A stretch of 64,000 nucleotides of DNA from Kordia sp039026955 (lineage in GTDB: Bacteria > Bacteroidota > Bacteroidia > Flavobacteriales > Flavobacteriaceae), in the NCBI GenBank assembly GCA_039026955.1, contig JBCCLH010000004.1, positions 62,001 through 126,000 of the forward strand, read 5' to 3'. The position numbers and the translations under genes were made by a program. How positions within the stretch are numbered: position 1 is the first letter of the stretch; every line of letters starts with the position of its first letter. Below, one piece after another: positions 1-9,234 of the stretch. The notes under the pieces are model-generated. The model saw only the letters and a program-made list of their open reading frames with translations. It was not told where the DNA came from and did no database searches.

Positions 1-1
1 A

Positions 2-187
2 GAACCGTTAGCGAAATATCGCGTGCGTGAAGATTCAATTTCGTCCAATAAACTAAATTTATTAAAATACAATTATACTATTTACAGAAAGGCACTTAAA
101 TTTGGGGCTTTCAAATCGACGCTGTATTTGCTTCGATTTTTAATAGAACATTTCTTTATAAAACCACAACAAACCGTATCACTATGA
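2..187 (+). CDS. C-terminal end of a family 2 glycosyltransferase (5' truncated by window)
   Basis: The reading frame is open from the window edge to a TGA that overlaps the purD ATG (ATGA overlap), giving about 61 residues. The tail contains YRVREDSISSNK followed by a basic amphipathic stretch with LKFGAFKSTLYLLRFL. This resembles the C-terminal ends of flavobacterial GT2 (WcaA-like) glycosyltransferases, where a YR(V/K)..dSiSsnK motif precedes a membrane-proximal helix. Such enzymes transfer sugars onto lipid-linked or polysaccharide acceptors at the cytoplasmic face. The overlap with purD suggests co-transcription. The family call rests on the tail only, because the GT-A catalytic part lies outside the window. 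Confidence 0.65.
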   Translation, partial: EPLAKYRVREDSISSNKLNLLKYNYTIYRKALKFGAFKSTLYLLRFLIEHFFIKPQQTVSL

Positions 188-1455
188 ACATTCTTGTATT
201 AGGATCAGGAGGAAGAGAACATACATTTACATGGAAACTAGCGCAAAGTCCACGTGTTGACAAACTTTTTGTAGCGCCAGGAAATGCGGGAACGGCAGCC
301 ATTGCGGAAAATGTTGCTATGAATGTAAATGATTTTGAAGCGATTGGAAATTTTGCCATCGAAAACAAGATTGCTATGGTCGTGGTAGGACCAGAAGATC
401 CACTCGTAAACGGAATTCACGATTATTTTTTGAATGATGAAGCGTTGAAAGGAATTCACGTCATCGGTCCGCAACAAGAAGCTGCCGAATTGGAAGGCAG
501 TAAAGAATTTGCCAAAAAATTCATGATGCGTCACAACATTCCAACGGCAGCATATGAAAGTTTTACCAAAGAAACCGTAGAAGCTGGTTGTGAATTTTTA
601 ACGACATTGAAACCACCGTATGTATTGAAAGCAGATGGTTTGGCGGCAGGAAAAGGTGTGTTGATCATCAACGATTTGCAAGAAGCACAAGATTCCCTAC
701 GCGAAATGTTAGTCGATGCCAAATTTGGTGATGCCAGTACCAAAGTGGTGATTGAAGAGTTTTTAGACGGAATTGAATTGAGTTGTTTTGTATTGACCGA
801 TGGAAAAAACTATCGCGTATTGCCAACAGCAAAAGATTACAAGCGTATTGGAGAAGGCGACACAGGATTGAATACGGGCGGAATGGGCGCAGTATCGCCA
901 GTACCATTTGCGGATGCAGAATTCATGGAAAAAATAGAAACACGCATCATCAAACCGACAATTGATGGTTTTCAAAAAGATAACTTACCGTACAAAGGAT
1001 TTGTCTTTATCGGATTGATCAAAGTTGGAAATGATCCGTTTGTGATTGAATACAACGTTCGTATGGGCGATCCGGAAACGGAAGTTGTGATTCCGCGTTT
1101 GGAAAATGATTTGGTAGCTGTGTTAGAAGCGATTGGAACAGAATCGTTGGATCAGATCGATTTACAAATTAAAGCTGAAGCGGCAACAACCATTATGATA
1201 GTTTCGGGCGGATATCCAGAAGTGTACGAAAAAGGAAAACAAATTACAGGCATTGAAACCATTGAAGATTCTATTGTATTTCATGCAGGAACCAAATTGG
1301 AAGACGGAAACGTACTCACCAATGGCGGAAGAGTGATTGCGATTACTTCGTATGCGGCAACCTATGAAGAAGCCATAAAAAAATCTTACCAAAATATAGC
1401 AAAACTACATTTTGATAAGATGTATTATAGAAAAGATATTGGCTTCGATTTATAA
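184..1455 (+). CDS. purD: phosphoribosylamine-glycine ligase (GARS)
   Basis: The product catalyses step 2 of de novo purine synthesis: phosphoribosylamine + glycine + ATP to GAR, in the cytosol. At 423 residues it has the normal length. It starts MNILVLGSGGREH, the classical N-terminal GARS nucleotide loop. It has the ATP-grasp segment KADGLAAGKGV (about residue 150), the GEGDTGLNTGGMGAVSPVP motif (about 223) and the metal-binding YNVRMGDPETEVV (about 290). The ATG overlaps the stop of the upstream glycosyltransferase, and the 3' end overlaps the convergent small membrane gene by 6 bp. No purine-regulated element is visible upstream. Confidence 0.98.
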   Translation: MNILVLGSGGREHTFTWKLAQSPRVDKLFVAPGNAGTAAIAENVAMNVNDFEAIGNFAIENKIAMVVVGPEDPLVNGIHDYFLNDEALKGIHVIGPQQEAAELEGSKEFAKKFMMRHNIPTAAYESFTKETVEAGCEFLTTLKPPYVLKADGLAAGKGVLIINDLQEAQDSLREMLVDAKFGDASTKVVIEEFLDGIELSCFVLTDGKNYRVLPTAKDYKRIGEGDTGLNTGGMGAVSPVPFADAEFMEKIETRIIKPTIDGFQKDNLPYKGFVFIGLIKVGNDPFVIEYNVRMGDPETEVVIPRLENDLVAVLEAIGTESLDQIDLQIKAEAATTIMIVSGGYPEVYEKGKQITGIETIEDSIVFHAGTKLEDGNVLTNGGRVIAITSYAATYEEAIKKSYQNIAKLHFDKMYYRKDIGFDL

Positions 1456-1677
1456 GTACGAATGTGCCGTTACATCTTTGTTTTCTTCGCCGTTGTCGTT
1501 GAATTTCTTTAATTGTAATACCCAGTAAGTAATTGCTGCAGCACAAATCAACATGAAAATCCAATTGATCGTATTTGCTAACGTCCAACTTTCTAGTTCT
1601 AACTGACGCAATGCTTCAAAAGGAAGAAATAATATTTCTTCAAACAAGTATCCAATTCCTTCAAATAAACTTTTCAT
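1450..1677 (-). CDS. small membrane protein (DUF6341-like)
   Basis: A 75-residue protein starting MKSLFEGIGYLFEEILFLPF with one clear membrane span (IFMLICAAAITYWVLQL, about residues 40-57) and a short acidic/polar cytoplasmic tail. I recognise it as the small protein that flavobacteria carry between purD and the DUF6427 gene. Its function is unknown. It is convergent with purD (6 bp overlap) and divergent from the next gene (46 bp between starts), so both probably use the short AT-rich spacer as promoter. Confidence 0.8.
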   Translation of the reverse strand: MKSLFEGIGYLFEEILFLPFEALRQLELESWTLANTINWIFMLICAAAITYWVLQLKKFNDNGEENKDVTAHSYL

Positions 1678-1723
1678 CGATAAATCATATTATATTTACA
1701 CTGCAAAAATATAAAAACCTAAA

Positions 1724-2647
1724 ATGATAACAAGCGTTTTTGGGAAATCAAAACCAATAAATTTTATCCTTTGTATAGGATTGCTCCTTGCGTATTTTGT
1801 AATGCACTTATTTTCAGCGAATAAAGCGTTTGGGTTTGGCTTGTTTTCTTTAGAAATTCCAATTGTATTATTGCTGATATTTTCGTTGTTAGTGGTCAAT
1901 TTTATCGTAAAGAAGAACGATTTAACCAAACAGAACGATTACGCACTGTTATTTGCCACTATTTTTATAGGATTTTTTCCGTCTATTTTTGAAAATAGCA
2001 CGATACTATATATTCATGTATTGATTCTATTTGCGTTTCGGCGCATTATTACTTTGGGATCGTTGCGCAGTGTAAAGCAGAAAATAGTGGATGCTGCATT
2101 ATTTATTGGTGTTGCTATTTTGTTTGATTCTTGGATTGTACTTTACATCGCAATTATATACCTCGGAATTGTATTGTATGTCTCCGAAGATTACAGGAAT
2201 TGGTTAGCGCCTATTATAGGTTTGATAGTCGTTGTAGGACTCTATACGGTGTACTTATTATTGACAGAGCAAAGCATTCTTACAAATCCGCTATTTCAGT
2301 TTGATTTTAAAATTAACTATTCAGCGACAAACTACAGGCGAATTGCATTACATTTGGGAATTACGCTACTTTTTTGCATAAATTTTGTACTATTTTTATT
2401 AAAATATAAAACGTATTCTTCTCAAAAAAAGACCTCTTTTTTACTAACTAAAATGCTGTTTTTTATAGGGATTATCTACGTGCTATTCGCTAAAAATATC
2501 ACCCAAAATACAGAGCTTTTATTGCTGTTTCCTTTGGCTATTTTTATGGCGAATATGCTAGAAAATATAGCAAACAAAAGGATAGCGAATGGTATTGTAC
2601 TTTTGCTAATGATTGTTAGTTTTTTATTCAATATGTATCCGAACTAA
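1724..2647 (+). CDS. polytopic membrane protein (DUF6427-like)
   Basis: A 307-residue, very hydrophobic protein with about 8-10 predicted membrane helices and short basic loops. There is no signal peptide cleavage site and no catalytic motif. It starts MITSVFGKSKPINF, and the region around residue 100 (RRIITLGSLRSVKQKIVDAA) matches my memory of the flavobacterial DUF6427 family encoded near purD and upp. A role in envelope physiology is inferred from membrane location only. The 243 bp downstream before the giant repeat gene contain no recognisable gene. Confidence 0.75.
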   Translation: MITSVFGKSKPINFILCIGLLLAYFVMHLFSANKAFGFGLFSLEIPIVLLLIFSLLVVNFIVKKNDLTKQNDYALLFATIFIGFFPSIFENSTILYIHVLILFAFRRIITLGSLRSVKQKIVDAALFIGVAILFDSWIVLYIAIIYLGIVLYVSEDYRNWLAPIIGLIVVVGLYTVYLLLTEQSILTNPLFQFDFKINYSATNYRRIALHLGITLLFCINFVLFLLKYKTYSSQKKTSFLLTKMLFFIGIIYVLFAKNITQNTELLLLFPLAIFMANMLENIANKRIANGIVLLLMIVSFLFNMYPN

Positions 2648-2890
2648 TCATGGAAACCGTAAATCTAATAAAGCAAATTCTTACATATGTGTAGTCTAAG
2701 ATTTACAAAAATTACTTTTTCTCGATTTTAATGACGTTTTATCTAAAAGAAAAACCGGTTACCTGCTTTTTAGAATAATTCCAAATATTTTTGTGTTCGA
2801 GAATTAAGCCGCTCACCCCAAACTTATTTTAACAAACCTATTTTGTGTACTTTTTGGTATATATAATAGTTAACTAAACAGCAAAAATCA

Positions 2891-5800
2891 ATGAAGACTA
2901 AAATTACTCTTTTGGTCCTAACTGCCTTATTAGGACTGACGAATGTTTTCGCGAATTCAATGCCAACAAGCGAAAACACTGTCGAGAATGAAATGATGAC
3001 TTCCGATGGGAATCTCATTCTTATTTCAGCCGGTAAACGGATTTACTCGCTCGACATGAACACGTACCACGCTACGTTATTAACAACATCACCTTACGTA
3101 AATGAAATCAACTCTCTAGCTACTGACGCTAGAACGGGATGGCTTTTTTACGTTTCTAACCATTTGTCTAGGTACAACTGGACAATTTATGGTTATAACG
3201 TGTACACAGATACACACAAAAACTTTGGATCAGTACGCCACTTTTTTACAGGTACTGGTCATGCTCGTTCCTCCAGAGGTTTAGCCTCAGGTGGTGCAAC
3301 GTTTTACGGCGGAGATTTATATTATGCATTTGAATTTCCTACACCTTGTCAAACTTACAGAGACGGACGAAGAACCACAAGAGGTTCATCTTCACATCCA
3401 AAAGATGAACTAATTGACATTCCAACAAGAGGAGGAGGACAAATAGGATTCTCAGGAGCGTTTACAAACGGTTCAATGTCAAGAGGAAATAATTCAATGT
3501 CAAGAGGAAATACTGTTTACACTCAAAACAGTGGAAGAGATGCGAATACTGCTGATGACTCAAGAGGTAATGGTGAATCACTTGCAGATTTTGTAGAGTT
3601 AAGCGACGAAGAAGGAAATGAATTAAATGACAATGTAGTAGATTACATTTCTGAAGAAGAGTTACCTGAAGAAACAGATGCTAATACTGACCAAAACTTA
3701 GCACAAAGAGCAAACTCATACTCAAGAAATTACTATCAGGCTTCATACAACAATAGAATCTTCTTAATAAAGATTTCTTTTAGTGGATTATCTGATACTA
3801 CAGGTCAAACTACTGCAGTAACAAACGGACGACCAGTATATGATAACTGGTGGTACTCTAGCTTCCTTTACAAAGGAGAACTTGGTGATATCGTTGTTGA
3901 TGACAACGGTCAATTATATGCGGCTACCTCTTACCAAGTACAAGCGTTTAACTTCAATACTAGAAGATACGATTGGGCTAATAATGAAAATATTTATGCG
4001 CAAATGGCGAAGGATAAGCACAGCCACCTTCACTTATTAAAGAATAAAAAGTACTACACTACGTACTACTATCACGGATGTCCACAAAACGTATACACAG
4101 CAAAAAGTTTTGTACAAAAATATACGCCACCTTCTCACTTAAGAACATTTAACAATATTCAGTTAGGTGCTAACATTGAGATCACTGGTTTAAATCCTCA
4201 TGATGTTGGTAAAATTACCGATGCATCTGATTATGTTGACTTAACGCCACCTGTATCTTACAAAATTAAAGGTACTGTATTTGACGATAACGATGAGGAC
4301 GGAAATATTGATGGTGGAGAAGCGAGAACTTCTGGAGTTACTGTAACGCTATATGCGGATACTAACGATGACAACCAGTTAGACTCAGGAGATACAGTAT
4401 TAAATTCTCAAGTAACTGATGCAAACGGTTCTTACGAATTCAACGATGTTGATACTGCTGAAACATTAGTAGCAGTGACAGTACCAGCAGACACTCCAAC
4501 AACTACATTTACAGCAACTACACCAGAAGTAGTAGCAGTATCAGGAAGAACAGATGATGTAGTAGTAGATTTCGGAATCAACCAAGCATTAATTCCTGTA
4601 AACTACGATATCTTCGGAACTGTATTTGATGACAACAACGAAGATGCTATTTTAGATAACGGAGAGCCTGGATTGGCAAACGTAATCTTAACGTTATATG
4701 CTGATAACAATACTGACGGATTGTTAGATACAGGCGATACTGTAATTACAACAACTACTTCAGGAACTGACGGTTCTTACAGTTTCTTACACGTATGTAT
4801 CCAAAATACAATTGTTGCAGTAACTGTACCGACAGATACTGGAGACTTTACATACACATTAACAACTGCAGGAACACAAGCTATTGATTCAATCAATACA
4901 GATGTAACGGGTGTTGACTTCGGAGTGAATGAAGTACAAGTAATCAACTATGCAATCTCAGGAAATGTATATGATGATAACAACGAAGATGGAGGACAAG
5001 ATGCTGGAGAACCAAATCTAGAATCTATCACAGTAACATTATATGCAGACAACAATGATGATGGCGTAGTGGATAGTGGAGATACGGTAATCTCAACAGC
5101 AACTACAGCTGCTGACGGAACATACAGCTTTGCAGGTGTAATTGTACCAAATACAGTAGTAGAAGTAACTGTGCCAGCAGATACGGCAGATTTCACATAC
5201 ACATTAACAACTCCTGGATCAGTAGATACTAGCTCAACAAACGTAAACGTTGAGAATGTAAACTTCGGAATCAACGAAGTATTAGTAATTGACTATAACA
5301 TTTCAGGAACTGTATTTGATGACGATAACGCAGACGGATTACAAGATGTTGGCGAAGGAACCTTAGGATCAGTTGTAGTAACATTATACGCTGACAACAA
5401 CGCTGACGGAACAGTTGACACTGGAGATACAGTAATATCAACAGCAACTACAGCTACTGACGGAACATACAGCTTCACAGGAGTAACCGTTCAAAACACA
5501 GTAGTAGAAGTAACTGTACCAGCAGATACAGCTGATTTCACATACACATTAACAACTGCAGGATCAATCAATACTAGTTCAACAAATGTTGACATTACAG
5601 GTGCTGATTTCGGAATCAACGAAGTATTAATAATCAACTACAACATTTCAGGAACTGTATTTGATGATGATAACGCAGACGGATTACAAGATGTTGGCGA
5701 AGGAACCTTAGAATCAGTTGCAGTAACATTATACGCTGACAACAACGCTGACGGAACAGTTGACACTGGAGATACAGTAATTTCAACAGCAACAACAGCT

Positions 5801-8062
5801 ACTGACGGAACATACAGCTTCACAGGAGTAACCGTTCAAAACACAGTAGTAGAAGTAACGGTACCAGCAGATACAGCAAACTTCACATATACATTGACAA
5901 CAGCAGGATCAATCAACACTAGCTCAACAAATGTTGACATTACAGGTGCTGATTTCGGAATCAACGAAGAAGAAATCATTCTATACAACATCTCAGGAAC
6001 TGTATTTGATGATGATGATGCAAGTGGAGTAAGAGATGCAGGAGAAGGATTTGTAGGTGCAGTATTAATTACTTTATACGCTGATAACGACGGAAACGGA
6101 AGACTTGGTGGAGGAGACACAGTAATCACAACTACCACTACAAGCTCAATGTCTGGAACGTATAGCTTTACAGGAGTAACTGAAAGAAATACACTTGTGA
6201 TAGTAACCGTACCAACTGATGATGGAACATTTACTTATGTATTAACAACAACAGGTACACGTGCAGTAAGCTCTACAATTACAGATGTAAATGGTGTTGA
6301 CTTTGGAATTAATATAGAAGACGTAATCGATTATAACATTTTTGGGATTGTATACGATGATGATAACGAAAACGCGAATCTTGATAGTGATGAACAAGGA
6401 AGATTAGCAAACGTTACTATGACATTATATGTTGATGATGATGGTGACGGAAGAGTTGGTAGTGGAGATACAATTCTTGGATCAACTACTACAGATGCTA
6501 ACGGAGCGTACCAATTTTTAAACGTAGCTGTACAAAATACATTAGTTGCAATTACAGTACCTCAAAATGATGTAAACTTCAATTATGTATTAACTACAGC
6601 GGCAAGAGTAAACACTAGCTCAACAACTACAGATGTGTTAGATGTAAACTTTGGTGTGAATCAATTGCCTACTTCATACAACGTAACAGGAAATGTGTTC
6701 AACGATGAAAACGCTGACGGAATCAATGCGGTAACAGAAGCAGGATTAAGAGGTGTGATTGTTAACTTATATGATGATGTAAACGGAAACGGAAGAATTG
6801 ATAGAGGAGAGCCATTAATTGGAACTACACTTTCTGATAGAAGTGGTAACTACCAATTTACAACAATCACTGCGCCAAACGTAATTGTACAAGTAGTGGT
6901 ACCTGCAAATACTGCTCAATTTACGTACACACCAACAACACCAGTAAACGTTGTATTAAGTGGAGGAGTTTCAACAACAGTTGACTTCGGTATCGATAGA
7001 GCGGTAGTTGTTTTATACAACATCTCAGGTGTTATTTGGGATGATCAAAATTCAGATCAAATCAAAGATCCTAGCGAGCCAAGATTGTCAGGAGTTGGAG
7101 TAACACTTTTCGAAGACGTAAACGCTAACGGAACATTAGATACAGCTGATATTTCATTAAGCACAATTACAACGTCTCAAACTGGAGCATACCAATTCAC
7201 TAACGTGAACCTTAGAAATGTATTGGTGGTACCTACATTGGTAACTAATGCAACATTTACAACACCAGATATTAGAGCAATCTCAAGTATCAATACAGAT
7301 GCTATTAATGTTGACTTCGGTATGAAAACTGCTTCAACATTATTTCAAATCTCAGGAGCAGTATTTGAAGATGCAAATCAAAATGGTGTTTTCGATACAG
7401 GAGAAACTACAATTGATGGTTTACCAGTAGAGGTATATGTTGATGTTGACCTTAATGGAGTATTAGATGAGAATATTGATATATTAGTAGCATTTACACA
7501 AACGTCTAATGCAGGTTTCTTATTTCAAAGCCCTAACTGGTCAATAGGTAACCTTGTACAGGCAGAAATTTTGATCAGAGTCGTATATCCAGCTGATACC
7601 ATCTTTGAAAGATATATTCCTACGTCTGATCCAGATACAGGAACTTTAAATCCTGATGGAGTATCTAAATTAACCTTAAATCAGGATGAATCAGGTTTAG
7701 ATTTCCAAGTATTTATTGATAGATCTATCTCTACATCAAGAGCTGTTGATGTTGGTCTTTCAAATGAAGTGTTCACTAACGAGCGCGGAGAAGTTAACAA
7801 CGGAGAATTACAAGATGTATCTGAAAGATTGAGATTATATCCAAACCCAACTGTAAACCAAATTGCCATCAACGCAGAGGAGTTTGCAGGAGATGTAACG
7901 GTTGAGATATACAACGACAGAGGATACCAAGTAATGACGACAACTGCAAGTCCATTCGGAAACGAATTGAAAGTAGACGTTCAAAGGTTAGCGCCAGGAA
8001 TGTACTATGTGAAATTTGGATCTAGCAACAAAATTGCTAGCAAAAAATTCCTCAAGAATTAA
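2891..8062 (+). CDS. giant secreted SdrD-B-like repeat protein with T9SS sorting domain
   Basis: A 1723-residue exported protein. Residues 1-22 are a signal peptide ending at VFA. Residues about 30-450 resemble a propeller-like sensor/lectin domain (LILISAGKRIYSLD, ATDARTGWLFYVS), interrupted by a low-complexity Ser/Arg/Asn and acidic stretch (about residues 175-275). About ten tandem units of about 115 residues follow from residue 455. Each unit opens Y.I.G.VFDD.N.DG..D.GE and contains ADNN.DG..D.GDT, as in Cna-B/SdrD-like domains with Asp-rich probable Ca2+ loops. The last about 75 residues (LRLYPNPTVNQI to KKFLKN) are a type A T9SS C-terminal sorting domain. The likely role is a surface adhesin or matrix rod. 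It is monocistronic, with a strong terminator downstream. Confidence 0.9.
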   Translation: MKTKITLLVLTALLGLTNVFANSMPTSENTVENEMMTSDGNLILISAGKRIYSLDMNTYHATLLTTSPYVNEINSLATDARTGWLFYVSNHLSRYNWTIYGYNVYTDTHKNFGSVRHFFTGTGHARSSRGLASGGATFYGGDLYYAFEFPTPCQTYRDGRRTTRGSSSHPKDELIDIPTRGGGQIGFSGAFTNGSMSRGNNSMSRGNTVYTQNSGRDANTADDSRGNGESLADFVELSDEEGNELNDNVVDYISEEELPEETDANTDQNLAQRANSYSRNYYQASYNNRIFLIKISFSGLSDTTGQTTAVTNGRPVYDNWWYSSFLYKGELGDIVVDDNGQLYAATSYQVQAFNFNTRRYDWANNENIYAQMAKDKHSHLHLLKNKKYYTTYYYHGCPQNVYTAKSFVQKYTPPSHLRTFNNIQLGANIEITGLNPHDVGKITDASDYVDLTPPVSYKIKGTVFDDNDEDGNIDGGEARTSGVTVTLYADTNDDNQLDSGDTVLNSQVTDANGSYEFNDVDTAETLVAVTVPADTPTTTFTATTPEVVAVSGRTDDVVVDFGINQALIPVNYDIFGTVFDDNNEDAILDNGEPGLANVILTLYADNNTDGLLDTGDTVITTTTSGTDGSYSFLHVCIQNTIVAVTVPTDTGDFTYTLTTAGTQAIDSINTDVTGVDFGVNEVQVINYAISGNVYDDNNEDGGQDAGEPNLESITVTLYADNNDDGVVDSGDTVISTATTAADGTYSFAGVIVPNTVVEVTVPADTADFTYTLTTPGSVDTSSTNVNVENVNFGINEVLVIDYNISGTVFDDDNADGLQDVGEGTLGSVVVTLYADNNADGTVDTGDTVISTATTATDGTYSFTGVTVQNTVVEVTVPADTADFTYTLTTAGSINTSSTNVDITGADFGINEVLIINYNISGTVFDDDNADGLQDVGEGTLESVAVTLYADNNADGTVDTGDTVISTATTATDGTYSFTGVTVQNTVVEVTVPADTANFTYTLTTAGSINTSSTNVDITGADFGINEEEIILYNISGTVFDDDDASGVRDAGEGFVGAVLITLYADNDGNGRLGGGDTVITTTTTSSMSGTYSFTGVTERNTLVIVTVPTDDGTFTYVLTTTGTRAVSSTITDVNGVDFGINIEDVIDYNIFGIVYDDDNENANLDSDEQGRLANVTMTLYVDDDGDGRVGSGDTILGSTTTDANGAYQFLNVAVQNTLVAITVPQNDVNFNYVLTTAARVNTSSTTTDVLDVNFGVNQLPTSYNVTGNVFNDENADGINAVTEAGLRGVIVNLYDDVNGNGRIDRGEPLIGTTLSDRSGNYQFTTITAPNVIVQVVVPANTAQFTYTPTTPVNVVLSGGVSTTVDFGIDRAVVVLYNISGVIWDDQNSDQIKDPSEPRLSGVGVTLFEDVNANGTLDTADISLSTITTSQTGAYQFTNVNLRNVLVVPTLVTNATFTTPDIRAISSINTDAINVDFGMKTASTLFQISGAVFEDANQNGVFDTGETTIDGLPVEVYVDVDLNGVLDENIDILVAFTQTSNAGFLFQSPNWSIGNLVQAEILIRVVYPADTIFERYIPTSDPDTGTLNPDGVSKLTLNQDESGLDFQVFIDRSISTSRAVDVGLSNEVFTNERGEVNNGELQDVSERLRLYPNPTVNQIAINAEEFAGDVTVEIYNDRGYQVMTTTASPFGNELKVDVQRLAPGMYYVKFGSSNKIASKKFLKN
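4256..7690 (+). repeat. ten tandem about 345-bp coding repeats (SdrD-B-like units)
   Basis: Unit starts are near 4256, 4601, 4946, 5291, 5636, 5981, 6329, 6674, 7013 and 7343, a period of about 345 bp (115 codons). Units 4 (5291-5635) and 5 (5636-5980) are almost identical at DNA level, and the others are diverged. The units lie wholly inside the giant secreted protein gene and keep frame. Confidence 0.9.
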
Positions 8063-8087
8063 TTAATAACAAAAACCCTATAACCTC

Positions 8088-8120
8088 AAAAAGAGCCGCT
8101 GTAAAGTGGCTCTTTTTTTT
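8088..8120 (+). terminator. rho-independent terminator of the giant repeat gene
   Basis: A hairpin with arms AAAAAGAGCC and GGCTCTTTTT is followed by a run of eight T, starting 25 bp after the stop codon. Confidence 0.9.
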
Positions 8121-8252
8121 GAGACTATCTAAAAATTCCTTAGTTGCATCATTCTGAGCTTGACTCAGAATCTCATTACGCTGATTGTCAACTGCTATGA
8201 GAAACCGAATCAAGTTCGGTTTGACGAAACCTGTACTTTTTAGACAACCTCA
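8121..8252 (-). repeat. dispersed intergenic repeat, copy A
   Basis: The reverse complement reads gaggttgtctaaaaag, then tcaaaccgaa, cggtttctcata and finally gagattctgagtcaagctca. It matches copy C (56274-56427) over most of its length and copy B (42295-42453) in the same block order. It contains internal palindromes (TTCTGAG..CTCAGAA; ACCGAA..TTCGGT). It does not encode protein. Confidence 0.8.
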
Positions 8253-8604
8253 ATCCCAATGAAGATTGGGATCTTGTTCACTTTTTAGAGAAGTACAAAA
8301 AGAAGCAGTAAAGTAACTTAATAAAGTTCTTGAAAAGTCGAAAGACGTATTCAACGGTGTAAGTTGAACTCATACCACGGAAGCGTGGTATCTTTTTTTA
8401 TGATATGAACATAGTGTTGTATTACGAGTTGCAGTAAGATTCATATAAAATCCAAAAGACGCATTTAATTGTATAAGCTGAATGACGATGACGCTTATGC
8501 TACATCTTTTTGTTTGAGAATGTTGCGGTTGAATATTCAATACCCCGCAATTCCTACACGAAACTCAAATATTAACGTATATTTGCATCAAAATAATTAG
8601 CATT
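8253..8604. other. gene-free spacer with hairpins and short direct repeats
   Basis: No gene was found. A perfect 8-bp hairpin with GAAG loop (ATCCCAAT/ATTGGGAT) lies at 8253-8272 and a second GAAG hairpin at 8372-8391. Two imperfect direct repeats (AAGACGTATTCAACGGTGTAAG near 8342 and a diverged copy near 8457) suggest a palindromic element mosaic. A Bacteroidota -7 element, TATATTTG, lies at 8578-8585, 19 bp before the next ATG. Confidence 0.6.
8372..8399 (+). terminator. orphan terminator-like hairpin
   Basis: The stem ATACCACG/CGTGGTAT with a GAAG tetraloop is followed by C and seven T. It sits about 300 bp beyond the main terminator of the giant gene, so it is either a backup terminator or part of a dispersed palindromic repeat. 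Confidence 0.6.
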
Positions 8605-9210
8605 ATGTTTAGTGATCTAGCGAATACCATATTTCAAGAAAGTATTGAAAAATATCATATCATTGATACTGTAGACCAACCGTTTGAAAATCCTTATCCG
8701 AAAGACAAAATTGAACATCTTTTATATAGAAAAAATTGGATTGATACGGTACAATGGCATTATGAAGATATTATCAGAGATCCAAACATTGACCCAGTTG
8801 CCGCATTAGAATTAAAGCGTTTGATTGATGCTTCTAACCAAGACAGAACCGATACGGTAGAATATATTGATAGCTACTTTTTACAAAAATACAACGACGT
8901 GCAAGCGAAAGAAACAGCGACGATTAACTCAGAAAGTCCAGCATGGGCTATTGATCGTTTATCTATCTTAGCACTTAAAATCTATCACATGCAGGAAGAG
9001 GCTGATCGTGAAGACGCTTCTGAAGCACACCGCGCAAAATGCCAAGACAAACTCACCATTCTACTAGAACAACGTGTAGATCTTTCCACTGCGATTGATC
9101 AACTCATCACTGATATTGAAAACGGTGACAAATACATGAAAGTGTACAAGCAAATGAAAATGTACAACGACGACGATCTCAACCCAGTATTGTATAACAA
9201 AAACAAATAA
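8605..9210 (+). CDS. DUF4254 family protein
   Basis: A 201-residue, soluble, mostly helical protein with no signal peptide. It contains the stretch NPYPKDKIEHLLYRKNWID and a central helix pair rich in Arg/Asp. I recognise it as the DUF4254 family, which in Bacteroidota almost always precedes a GT9 glycosyltransferase, as here (24 bp upstream of it). The biochemical function is unknown. The linkage suggests a role in lipopolysaccharide or other surface glycan assembly. The start is supported by a TATATTTG promoter 19 bp upstream. Confidence 0.8.
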   Translation: MFSDLANTIFQESIEKYHIIDTVDQPFENPYPKDKIEHLLYRKNWIDTVQWHYEDIIRDPNIDPVAALELKRLIDASNQDRTDTVEYIDSYFLQKYNDVQAKETATINSESPAWAIDRLSILALKIYHMQEEADREDASEAHRAKCQDKLTILLEQRVDLSTAIDQLITDIENGDKYMKVYKQMKMYNDDDLNPVLYNKNK

Positions 9211-9234
9211 GCAGTCTCACATAGGTATATAACC

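Noticed and set aside
4948..6138. Long minus-strand open frames (61-108 codons) opposite the giant repeat gene
   Set aside because: They repeat with the 345-bp unit and come from codon bias on the other strand. They have no promoter or family signal.
4256..7690. Regular tandem repeats that might suggest a CRISPR array
   Set aside because: The period is 345 bp, in frame, protein coding and without spacers. No cas genes are present.
8605..9210. tRNA or rRNA genes in spacers and around small genes
   Set aside because: I looked for T-loop and cloverleaf patterns in all gaps and saw none. The window seems to lack stable RNA genes, although a covariance-model search would be needed to be sure.
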